In this document: in pieces, positions 1 to 5,565 of the stretch
How the letters are laid out: each line of letters starts with the position of its first letter
Numbering within the stretch: position 1 is the stretch's first letter
Source of the DNA: DATNIB01 sp035604685
GTDB lineage: Bacteria; Actinomycetota; Acidimicrobiia; Acidimicrobiales; RAAP-2
Length of the DNA: 6,962 nt
Reading direction: 5' to 3'
NCBI GenBank assembly: GCA_035604685.1
Contig: DATNIB010000048.1
Coordinates: 1 to 6,962 of the forward strand
Notes under the pieces: generated by a model
Told to the model about the DNA's origin: nothing
The model's database searches: none
Seen by the model: the letters and a program-made list of their open reading frames with translations, nothing else
Translations under genes and position numbers: made by a program

Positions 1-258
1 CAACACGACTCGGTGCGGCCGTCCGGAGTTCCGGCCCACTGTTTCGAGTACCAGGCACCGCAAACGCGGGGTGAGATGCTCCGGACGACCATTCGTTCGC
101 AAGAGCAAACGGGTGTGCAACTTTCCGAAGGCTCGATAGAAGCGCTCACGACGCGCGGCGAGGTCCACCTGTGCCAGGCTAGCGAGCACAAGGTTGGGAG
201 GGTCGGTGACTGGCGTCTCCTTAGGGCAATCGTCCGTACTCGCGAGGAGGTTGGTCAT
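1..258 (-). CDS. Partial deazaflavin (F420)-dependent nitroreductase-like protein, N-terminal part
   Basis: The minus strand is open from an ATG at 258-256 to the left edge, giving the first 86 residues of a protein whose C-terminus lies outside the window. Near its end it reads LVLETVGRNSGRPHRVVL. This matches the LLLTTTGRKSGRPR-like strand-turn that opens the split beta-barrel of the deazaflavin-dependent nitroreductase (Ddn-like) family. An Arg-rich helix precedes it (ARRERFYRAFGKLHTRLLLR), as is usual there. Family members use F420H2 or flavin to reduce varied substrates; the substrate here cannot be inferred. The start is uncertain. The ATG at 258 overlaps the divergent EthD start and has no clear ribosome site. 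A GTG at 189-187 would give a more typical N-terminus and leave about 67 bases for divergent promoters. An in-frame ATG at 297 also exists. The family call rests on a short stretch read by eye. Confidence 0.6.
   Translation of the reverse strand, partial: MTNLLASTDDCPKETPVTDPPNLVLASLAQVDLAARRERFYRAFGKLHTRLLLRTNGRPEHLTPRLRCLVLETVGRNSGRPHRVVL
244..250 (+). promoter_or_regulatory. Strong ribosome binding site of the EthD-like gene
   Basis: GAGGAGG lies six bases upstream of the ATG at 257. It is the best Shine-Dalgarno match in this part of the window. It fixes the EthD-like start at 257 rather than at the further upstream in-frame GTG at 194. Confidence 0.75.
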
Positions 259-625
259 GATCGACGTAGTTCTGTGCGCCCGCCGACGGGACGACATGAG
301 TGTCGAGGAGTTCCACCGATACTGGCGCGACGAGCACGCTCCGCTCGTTGCCAGCCATGCCGAGACGCTGGGCATGCTGTCCTACGTCTTGCACCTGACC
401 CTGAACACGGGCCTGGAATCGATCGTCCAGGAAGACCGGGGCTGCCCCGCCGACGTCTATGACGGGGTCGCCGTCCTGTGCTTTGAGAGCCTCGACGAGA
501 TGGCCGCAAAGGGAGCGGAGCCGGCGGCGCTCGCCGCGGCCGAAGAGTTGGCGGCGGATGAGCGTCGGTTTATTGATCATGCCCAGAGCCGGATCTGGTT
601 CACCGAGCACCACACCATCATCTGA
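257..625 (+). CDS. EthD-like (dimeric alpha-beta barrel) protein
   Basis: A complete 122-residue protein. Residues 15-32 carry the EthD hallmark (SVEEFHRYWRDEHAPLV), including the DEHAPL histidine. The C-terminal half has the second strand (VAVLCFESLDEM, about 71-82) and the usual closing block DERRFIDHAQSRIWFTEHH (about 101-119). The length fits one ferredoxin-like domain that would work as a dimer in the cytoplasm. EthD was first known from the ether-degradation cluster of Rhodococcus, and the wider family includes small oxygenase or decarboxylase-like enzymes, so the reaction here is unknown. The start at 257 is set by GAGGAGG six bases upstream. It is divergent from the partial reductase-like gene on its left and convergent with the universal stress protein gene on its right. 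Family call is firm; function is open. Confidence 0.85.
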   Translation: MIDVVLCARRRDDMSVEEFHRYWRDEHAPLVASHAETLGMLSYVLHLTLNTGLESIVQEDRGCPADVYDGVAVLCFESLDEMAAKGAEPAALAAAEELAADERRFIDHAQSRIWFTEHHTII

Positions 626-660
626 CCGGCTCTGGTGGGGCGCTCGAGATGCGGATGATG

Positions 661-680
661 CGCTACCAGGCTCGGTAGCG
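661..680 (+). terminator. Hairpin in the convergent spacer, possible bidirectional terminator
   Basis: CGCTACC (661-667) and GGTAGCG (674-680) form a perfect 7-base-pair stem with a 6-base loop, 35 bases past the EthD-like stop codon. No T run follows on either strand, so it is not a classical intrinsic terminator, though high-GC actinobacteria often use such hairpins. The rest of the spacer (626-844) shows no gene that I can support. Confidence 0.35.
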
Positions 681-844
681 ACCCGATCGGAAACGACAGT
701 CCCGGATGATCCTGCTCGGGAGCCCGCCCAGCCCGTGTCGGCCAGGGGGCGAACAAGCCGGGCATTTGTGCGCGGCGTTATTGCTTGCAGTGAAGTCTTC
801 TCAGGGTGCTTTGGATCAGAATAAAGGCGGGCGGGGCTTGAGGC

Positions 845-1285
845 TCAGGTGCGGTCTGTGTCGACTATGAGGAGGCTGCAGGGGCACTGATGCGACACCT
901 TGTTAGGAACGCTCCCAAGCACGAAGCGTTTCATCCCAGCCATGCCTCGGTTCCCAACTACCACGAGGTCGGCATCGACGGCCTCAGCAATGCTTATGAG
1001 CGCATCAGCCGGGTCACCCTCGGGATTGTGCACCTCGGCAGACACCCCCTGGCTTTTGGCCTCGGCAAGCAGCTGCGTCCCGACGCGATCAGCGTGGTCG
1101 CGCAGACCGGCACTTGTGACCTGCGCCGCTCCGGGCACGTCAGAGAATCCCGTCGTGGCTGCGGGGTGAACCGCATGAACAGCATGAAGCTTGGCCCCTG
1201 TCATCTTGGCTAGGGCAACGGCCTCTCTGACGGCGACTGCGGCGCGGTCTGACCCGTCGGTGCCAACGACAATCGCCTTGTACAT
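845..1285 (-). CDS. Universal stress protein (UspA family), ATP-binding type
   Basis: A complete 146-residue single-domain universal stress protein. The N-terminus YKAIVVGTDGSD gives the first strand and nucleotide-contacting Asp/Ser loop, followed by helix 1 (about 13-30) and strand 2 (AKLHAVHAV). Strand 4 ADLVVVGNRG leads into the ATP-binding signature G-x2-G-x9-G-S: Gly111, Gly114, Gly124, Ser125. The final strand is CSLLIVD. Such proteins bind ATP in the cytoplasm as dimers and support survival under stress, hypoxia or dormancy. The ATG at 1285 is chosen because GAGAGGAG (plus-strand 1291-1298) lies five bases upstream. A longer in-frame start at 1315 would add ten residues that do not fit the family's N-terminus and would run through this ribosome site. 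A promoter with 17-base spacing lies about 60 bases upstream. It is transcribed towards the EthD-like gene. Confidence 0.93.
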   Translation of the reverse strand: MYKAIVVGTDGSDRAAVAVREAVALAKMTGAKLHAVHAVHPAATTGFSDVPGAAQVTSAGLRDHADRVGTQLLAEAKSQGVSAEVHNPEGDPADALISIAEAVDADLVVVGNRGMAGMKRFVLGSVPNKVSHQCPCSLLIVDTDRT

Positions 1286-1351
1286 GAGGGCTCCTCTCAC
1301 CGCCGATCGCGCCACTCACGCCAACGTCCCCGATGCTGGCGTTTTCCAGGC

Positions 1352-1380
1352 AATCTATGTGCATCGGTCCGCTACTTCAA
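1352..1380 (-). promoter_or_regulatory. Sigma70-type promoter of the universal stress protein gene
   Basis: On the minus strand TTGAAG (plus 1375-1380) and TAGATT (plus 1352-1357) are separated by exactly 17 bases. Both hexamers are close to the TTGACA and TATAAT consensus. Transcription would start near 1345, leaving a leader of about 60 bases before the ATG at 1285. Read by eye only. Confidence 0.5.
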
Positions 1381-1392
1381 CCGGGTTCGGCG

Positions 1393-1414
1393 GGGTCCAT
1401 CGATGACCGGACCC
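1393..1414. promoter_or_regulatory. Inverted repeat just upstream of the stress-protein promoter, possible operator
   Basis: GGGTCC (1393-1398) and GGACCC (1409-1414) form a perfect 6-base inverted repeat. Inside it lies a second near-palindrome, GGTCCATCGATGACC (1394-1408), one base off perfect and centred on ATCGAT. The pair starts 13 bases upstream of the -35 box, a usual place for an activator. Universal stress genes in mycobacteria are often DosR targets, but the match to the DosR box is weak, so the regulator is not named. Confidence 0.3.
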
Positions 1415-1599
1415 TTCACCCTTCAGGCACGTCGACGTTCCTTGCCACCAGCACATCGACAGGCCATTCTGGAAGTGCCCTGTGCGTGCGGTCGTGTCTC
1501 GGGCCGACCCAGTCAGTATTCGCCCAAGCGCTGATTGATTGCGGATGGCCTGGGTCCTACCCCCCTTCCGCTACCCGCACTCACCCCGGCATTATGTTC

Positions 1600-1682
1600 G
1601 AGCGGTCTGAATCGCCCTGGGTTACTTGGAGGCTCTGGCCCTCCGGCCGTCACCTGCGGTACGGGTGTTCCCGAGCGGTCTG
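1600..1682 (+). repeat. 10-base direct repeat pair
   Basis: GAGCGGTCTG occurs at 1600-1609 and again at 1673-1682, 73 bases apart start to start. The second copy lies in the stem and loop of the hairpin at 1670-1689. Two copies of this length could arise by chance in a biased sequence, so the meaning is uncertain. Confidence 0.45.
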
Positions 1683-1689
1683 CTCAGGG
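1670..1689. repeat. Hairpin with a single bulge
   Basis: CCCGAGC (1670-1676) pairs with GCTC (1682-1685) and GGG (1687-1689) across a bulged A at 1686, closing a 5-base loop. It has no T run on either side and belongs to the unexplained structured stretch. Confidence 0.45.
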
Positions 1690-1828
1690 CCGCAAGCATT
1701 CGGGCTTCGGAGCGATACCGGATAGGCGACAATTGCCGACGCTCTGGGAGGCGCCGCACTTCAGCCCAGTGGCACGTCCACGGCTGGCCAGGTTAGGCGT
1801 CACGATCTTGGATTTCCCCCTCTTGCGT

Positions 1829-1852
1829 CCTCCCCGTATTGCGGCGGGGAGG
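1829..1852. repeat. Perfect 8-base-pair GC-rich hairpin
   Basis: CCTCCCCG (1829-1836) and CGGGGAGG (1845-1852) are exact inverted copies around an 8-base loop. It lies 108 bases past the stop of the minus-strand DUF1232 gene, so it could be a second terminator for that gene. There is no T run. Confidence 0.5.
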
Positions 1853-1933
1853 CATGTGGCATTGCTACGGCTGCTACACCTCGCTACAACTACCACGTCC
1901 CCTTCGGGCATTCACTCCATCACGGCCGTAAGT

Positions 1934-1959
1934 GCTGCATCGTGCACGGCGATGGCAGC
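1934..1959 (-). terminator. Hairpin directly after the DUF1232 stop codon
   Basis: GCTGC (1934-1938) pairs with GCAGC (1955-1959), and ATCG (1939-1942) with CGAT (1950-1953). One G is bulged and the loop is seven bases. The stem starts right at the end of the TGA stop of the minus-strand gene, as expected of a transcription terminator or 3' stabiliser. The following bases (ACTTACGG on the minus strand) are not a T run. Confidence 0.4.
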
Positions 1960-2391
1960 TCATCCAACCGTGTCGTGGTCCTGCTCCGGGAGGGTGCCCA
2001 GCCGGGCGACTCGGAAGAGCAGAACCAGTTGCTCCCGGGATCCGTGCCAGTGGCGGATCACAGCGTCCCTACCTGCCTTGCGGACGGCACTGCGGAGAGC
2101 CCACACCGTGACCACGATGTTGTCGGCGAAGCCGATGATAGGGATGAAGTCCGGGATGATCGTGAACGGCTGGAGGTTGTAGACCAGCGCCACCCACAGC
2201 CGCCAGCGAACCGAGCGCGGGACCGTCGGATCCCGGTGGAGGTCCCGGAGCAGGTGGGCGACTTCCGGGAGGAAACTGGCGACGTGACGAACGCCCTCTC
2301 CGCGGGGCCGGGCGATTAGCAGCGCGAGCGTGAGCAGGATCCAGCTCGCCACCAGCGCGGTGACGAGCCCTACGATGACGCGGATAAGCAC
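1960..2391 (-). CDS. DUF1232 (YkvA-like) membrane protein
   Basis: A 143-residue protein with one clear membrane helix (about residues 4-27, ending at Arg28) and a C-terminal DUF1232 core at about 66-103. The core shows the hallmark YNLQPFTIIPDFIPIIGFAD followed by an amphipathic helix. Asp81 within IPDFIP and Asp90 are the usual conserved positions. The family is widespread, its members are small and inner-membrane associated, and its biochemical role is not known. The GTG at 2391 is chosen because GGAGG (plus 2398-2402) lies six bases upstream. A longer GTG start at 2433 has no ribosome site and would add 14 residues. It is divergent from the small membrane protein and ATPase genes, sharing a spacer with nested inverted repeats, and ends at a hairpin. 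Confidence 0.85.
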   Translation of the reverse strand: MLIRVIVGLVTALVASWILLTLALLIARPRGEGVRHVASFLPEVAHLLRDLHRDPTVPRSVRWRLWVALVYNLQPFTIIPDFIPIIGFADNIVVTVWALRSAVRKAGRDAVIRHWHGSREQLVLLFRVARLGTLPEQDHDTVG

Positions 2392-2444
2392 GCAGACCCT
2401 CCGAAGGGCCTCTGGCGAGGGGGACTTCCCCACTCTGGATCACA

Positions 2445-2488
2445 GCTAGGGAGGCTTGCAAGCCAGGATGGCGACCTTCGGCCCTAGC
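2445..2488. promoter_or_regulatory. Nested inverted repeats in the divergent promoter region, possible operator
   Basis: An outer inverted repeat, GCTAGGG (2445-2451) and CCCTAGC (2482-2488), encloses a perfect 12-base palindrome, GGCTTGCAAGCC (2453-2464). It sits between the divergent DUF1232 start (2391) and the small membrane protein start (2548). A repressor here could control both directions. I see no convincing -35/-10 pair on either strand; TATATG at 2517-2522 is a weak -10 candidate for the plus strand. Confidence 0.4.
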
Positions 2489-2547
2489 CGCCGTCGGGGT
2501 TGTCTGCGATCGTGCGTATATGTGGGGGTGTTCTGAAGGGAGTTCAG

Positions 2548-2775
2548 GTGACGGAGGAGAAATCCCAGTCTCGGGCCGAAAGCACGAAGGTTGCATACCC
2601 GCCCGGGGACGGCAGCTACATTGTGCCAGTCCTGCACGCGCGCCTGCCCGCCCGAGCGGTTGAGCTCGGGTTTTGGGGCGGCCTCGCCGGTGCAGCCCTC
2701 ATGGGCGCCATCGACCTTCCCTTGGCACTTGCCGTGGGGGTCGGCGTGGTCGTGGCCCGCCACCGTCTCCGCTGA
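2548..2775 (+). CDS. Small membrane protein upstream of the P-type ATPase
   Basis: A 75-residue protein from a GTG start with AAGGGAG (2536-2542) five bases upstream. Further upstream in-frame starts lack such a site. The first ~38 residues are polar, with several charged residues and a VAYPPGDGSYIVPVLHARLP stretch. Residues about 42-70 form one long glycine- and alanine-rich hydrophobic segment, followed by a basic tail (ARHRLR), which suggests an N-out, C-in orientation or a short hairpin. No known domain is recognised. It ends 86 bases before the ATPase start on the same strand, so the two are likely co-transcribed, and it may be an accessory or regulatory subunit of the pump. That role is inferred from position only. 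Confidence 0.7.
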   Translation: MTEEKSQSRAESTKVAYPPGDGSYIVPVLHARLPARAVELGFWGGLAGAALMGAIDLPLALAVGVGVVVARHRLR

Positions 2776-2861
2776 ACTTCCCTAGCCAGCGGCATGGACG
2801 TGATGAACAGCCACCCGGCCGAGCAGATACGTCCGGTCGGATCTGCGGGTGGGAGCGTTCG

Positions 2862-5462
2862 GTGAGACTTGTTCCTGCGGGACTGACCGCGTGGCCTGGA
2901 GCCGTGCTTGAGCGGCTCGAGCGAGCTCCTTTCACCGGCGGTGCGCCACGGCAGACGCGACACGTCGTACAGACCGGACGCGGCCGGGCATACATGTCGG
3001 TGCGGGGCGTGCACCGGGCCGACGGCGAAGACGTGGCGAGAGCGGCCGAGCGGGCGCTCGTCGCCCTGGAGGGGGTCCACTGGGCGGAGGTCAACCCGAT
3101 CTTGGCCCAGGTGGCGGTGGTATTCGAGGACGACACCGTCGGTCTCGACGACCTGGTGGGAGCTCTAGACGGAGTCGAGGAAGCCCATGGTCTCCTCGGG
3201 GAGGAGTTCCCGGCCGACCTGCCCGACCACCCGGCTGACGAAAGGCCCATCCGACGGGGAGTGGTCGCCCTGGTCGCCGACGGCGCCGGCGTGGGGATCG
3301 GAATGGCGGCGCGCTTTATGCGTCTGCCCCGGTTGCCCATCGAGGTGGCCAGTGCAGTGCCCGCGCTGGACTCGCTGGCTCCGATTCGGCGCATGATCGA
3401 GGAACGACCTAGCACGGCGACGGCCGCGGCCATGCTCAATGCCATACTGCAAGGTCTCGGGCAGGGGCCGCTCGGATTGGTCGTCGACGCCACTCACCGG
3501 CTCACCACGGTTGCCGAGTTGACGGCCCGTCGCCGAGCTTGGCTGGCGGTCGAGCTTCTCCTCCACGGCGGACCACGGGCGGAGCCTCTGGCCGCGGCGG
3601 AGTCCGAACCCCGTCCCATTCCCCTTCCGGCTGGACTGGTGGAAACCTACGGGCAGGCAGCCTCACTGGCTTCGCTGGCCGGCGGCGGGATCACCCTCGC
3701 AGTCACCCGGGATTTTCGCCGCACTGCCGACGTCTTGCTGGCAGGCCTTCCCCGCGCGGCGCGTCTCGGGCGTGACGGGTTCGCCGCCCAGGTCGGGCGA
3801 GGGCTGGCGGCACGCCAGGTGGTGCCCATGGACCCGCGTGTGCTGCGCCGACTCGACCGGGTAGACACCGTGGTGGTCGACGCTCGAACGCTTGCGACCG
3901 GTCGCTTCGCCATCGGCGAGATCCGCGCTGTTGGCCATGAGGACCCGGCCCGCGTCGAGGTGGTGGCCCACGCGCTGTTCGACCCCGCGCAGCCTGAGGT
4001 GGTCCGGACAGAGGACGACTGGGCGCTGGCGCCGGTCGGGCGGGTGGTGGGCAGCTGGCCGCGCGGGTCGCGGACAAAGGCCCGCGAGCTGAGATCGGCC
4101 GGGTTCCGCACCCTTGGTCTCAGCAAACGCGGGACCGTCGTGGGTCTGGTTGGCGTCCAGCCCGAGCTACACGAAGCGGCGGCCGACCTCGCCGCCGCTA
4201 TCCAGCGGGCCGGGCACCTGCTCGCTGTGGCCGGCGATCGTGGTGTGGCCGCCGCCCTGGGTGCCGACCGGGTCGTGGGGGACGGTGAGCACCTCGCCCG
4301 CTCGATCCGTGCCCTTCAGGCCGAAGACCGCGTGGTGGCGCTGGTGTCGACGCGACCCGGCGCCGCGCTGCGGGCCGCCGACTGCGGCATCGGGGTCGTC
4401 GGGACAAAGGAAGCCCACCCCCCGTGGGGCGCCGACCTGTTGTGCATCCATCTCGCCGAGGCGGCCACCATCGTCGACATCACTCGGCTCGCGCGGACCG
4501 CCAGCCGCCAGGCCGTCGCCGTGGCGGCCGCAGGCTCGGTGGCGGCCAGTCTGTTGGCGATCAGCCCCTTGCCCGGCGCCGGCAGGCGGGCAATGGTCGT
4601 CGTGCAGCTTTCGACCCTGGCCGCGCTCGGCGTTGGGACGTGGACCGGCGCTCAGCTGCCCCGCCGCCGTCCCCGCCGCGAGGGCACGCCGGTCGCCTGG
4701 CACGCCCTGGACGGCGCCGAGGTCCTCCGACGTCTGGCTGGCGGATCGGGCGAGGCAACGGAAGAACGTCCCGCCACCGACGACACCCACCCACCTAGCC
4801 TTCCCAGCCTCCTCGCCAGCGAGCTCACCAACCCCCTGACGGTGATCCTGGGAGCAGGAGCGGCGCTCTCGGCCGCGGTCGGGTCGATCGCTGACGCCGC
4901 CATGATCGCCGGCGTGCTCGGCATCGACGCCGCCGTCGGGGCCACGCAACGTCTCCGCACCGAGGCAGCCATCGGGCGCTTGGCATCGGCCATATCGGAA
5001 AGCACCGTCCGGGTGCTGCGTGACGGGGCCGAGGTGAGCACGAGTAGTCGCTCCGTGGTTGTCGGCGACGTCGTCAGCCTCGCCGCTGGTGATGCCATCC
5101 CCGCAGACTGCCGCGTGCTCGACGCGGTTGGCTTGGAGACCGACGAGTCGTCACTGACGGGCGAATCCCTTCCGGTGGTGAAGGACCCCAAGCCCGTGGA
5201 CGAGCGGGACCCGGTCGCCGATCGCAGCTCCATGGTGTACGAGGGACGGCAGTGGCCGCTGGGCGCGGCACGGCCGTGGTGGTGGCCACCGGATCGTCCA
5301 CGGAGGCCCGCAGAGGCTTCACCTCGGCCACACCGCCACCGACTGGTGTGGAGACCCGGCTACGGGCCCTTACTAAGACGACTGTTCCGATCGTCCTCGG
5401 TGCCGGCGCCGGCCTCGCGCTCAACAGCTTGGTTCGCGGCCGGCCACCGCGCGAGGCGGTAG
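2862..5462 (+). CDS. P-type ATPase, N-terminal part: degenerate ATPase half plus M1-M2 and A domain
   Basis: The longest single frame of the ATPase: 866 residues, of which the first 795 are genuine. The GTG at 2862 is chosen because GTGGGAG lies six bases upstream; an ATG at 2673 would overlap the upstream gene. Residues ~41-112 resemble an HMA-type domain (RAYMSVRGV...) but have no metal-binding cysteines. Residues ~132-152 and ~268-286 are hydrophobic. Residues ~337-349 (VVVDARTLATGRF) mimic the VFDKTGTLTTGRF site but have lost Lys-Thr-Gly. AGD (457-459) replaces TGD and STRPGA (from 496) replaces GDGxND. Two membrane segments follow at ~548-570 and ~577-597. The second ATPase starts near 653, with M1-M2 at ~656-693 and the A domain with TGES at 766-769. 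From residue 796 the tail is out of frame and has no meaning. Confidence 0.8.
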   Translation: MRLVPAGLTAWPGAVLERLERAPFTGGAPRQTRHVVQTGRGRAYMSVRGVHRADGEDVARAAERALVALEGVHWAEVNPILAQVAVVFEDDTVGLDDLVGALDGVEEAHGLLGEEFPADLPDHPADERPIRRGVVALVADGAGVGIGMAARFMRLPRLPIEVASAVPALDSLAPIRRMIEERPSTATAAAMLNAILQGLGQGPLGLVVDATHRLTTVAELTARRRAWLAVELLLHGGPRAEPLAAAESEPRPIPLPAGLVETYGQAASLASLAGGGITLAVTRDFRRTADVLLAGLPRAARLGRDGFAAQVGRGLAARQVVPMDPRVLRRLDRVDTVVVDARTLATGRFAIGEIRAVGHEDPARVEVVAHALFDPAQPEVVRTEDDWALAPVGRVVGSWPRGSRTKARELRSAGFRTLGLSKRGTVVGLVGVQPELHEAAADLAAAIQRAGHLLAVAGDRGVAAALGADRVVGDGEHLARSIRALQAEDRVVALVSTRPGAALRAADCGIGVVGTKEAHPPWGADLLCIHLAEAATIVDITRLARTASRQAVAVAAAGSVAASLLAISPLPGAGRRAMVVVQLSTLAALGVGTWTGAQLPRRRPRREGTPVAWHALDGAEVLRRLAGGSGEATEERPATDDTHPPSLPSLLASELTNPLTVILGAGAALSAAVGSIADAAMIAGVLGIDAAVGATQRLRTEAAIGRLASAISESTVRVLRDGAEVSTSSRSVVVGDVVSLAAGDAIPADCRVLDAVGLETDESSLTGESLPVVKDPKPVDERDPVADRSSMVYEGRQWPLGAARPWWWPPDRPRRPAEASPRPHRHRLVWRPGYGPLLRRLFRSSSVPAPASRSTAWFAAGHRARR

Positions 5463-5482
5463 CATCCGGAGTAAGTTTGGCG
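5247..5482 (+). pseudogene. ATPase middle fragment in frame 2: end of A domain, M3 and start of M4
   Basis: From about 5249 the continuation of the ATPase lies in frame 2. It reads AVAAGRGTAVVVATGSSTEA, then a linker, LRALTKTTVPIVLGAGAGLA as M3, and RGRPPREAVASGVSLA as the approach to M4. The match to the family is lost directly after GVSLA, where VxxVPEGLP should follow. On its own this frame would not make a working protein; it is listed because it carries the missing middle of the pump. Confidence 0.7.
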
Positions 5483-5483
5483 G

Positions 5484-5565
5484 GGACTTCCCTTCGTGGC
5501 CACCGTCGCCCAGGCCAGCGCGGCCCACCGTCTCGCCGGGCGAGGGGTCCTCGTCCGCAACCCCC
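5484..5565 (+). pseudogene. Short ATPase fragment in frame 3 after M4: GLPFV to RNP
   Basis: The 82 bases between the second and third break read GLPFVATVAQASAAHRLAGR and then GVLVRNP in frame 3. This is the second part of the M4 PEGLP helix and the stalk leading to the phosphorylation site. The PE of PEGLP is absent. The next residues that fit the family (VLEALGRVDVLCFDKTG) are in frame 1, so a one-base insertion between 5561 and 5575 is the simplest explanation. Confidence 0.7.

Larger units (their letters stand above)
1415..1933. other. Gene-free stretch with several hairpins; origin unknown
   Basis: No open frame here looks like a real protein: those present have odd composition, lack ribosome sites or run antisense into the DUF1232 gene. 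What can be seen is structure. There is a hairpin at 1628-1644 (GGAGG/CCTCC), one at 1670-1689, a 10-base direct repeat GAGCGGTCTG at 1600-1609 and 1673-1682, an 8-base-pair hairpin at 1829-1852, and three GCTAC units at 1864, 1873 and 1883. It could hold a structured RNA, the remains of a mobile element, or simply diverged spacer. I recognise no known RNA family in it. Confidence 0.4.

Noticed and set aside
13..462. Plus-strand open frame of 149 codons over the left part of the window
   Set aside because: It overlaps the EthD-like gene in another frame and lies opposite the reductase-like gene; no motif or ribosome site supports it.
1864..1887. Three GCTAC units as a CRISPR-like or iteron array
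   Set aside because: The units are only five bases long with spacings of 9 and 10, too short and too few for either.
1684..1911. Minus-strand open frame of 75 codons in the gene-free stretch
   Set aside because: Its end has an oddly familiar look but I could not tie it to any family. It has no clear ribosome site and covers a strong hairpin, so structured DNA or RNA is as likely.
1535..2182. Plus-strand open frame of 215 codons
   Set aside because: Its second half runs antisense through the DUF1232 gene, it has no ribosome site and its composition (many Pro, Ser, Thr, Arg) is typical of a shadow frame.
2500..2522. TTGTCT and TATATG as a promoter for the small membrane protein gene
   Set aside because: The two hexamers are only 11 bases apart, too close for a sigma70 promoter; TATATG alone is weak.
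2673..2861. Upstream extension of the ATPase to an ATG at 2673
   Set aside because: The extra 63 residues overlap the small membrane protein gene and are Arg/Pro/Gly rich like a shadow frame; the GTG at 2862 has a proper ribosome site and a family-like N-terminus.
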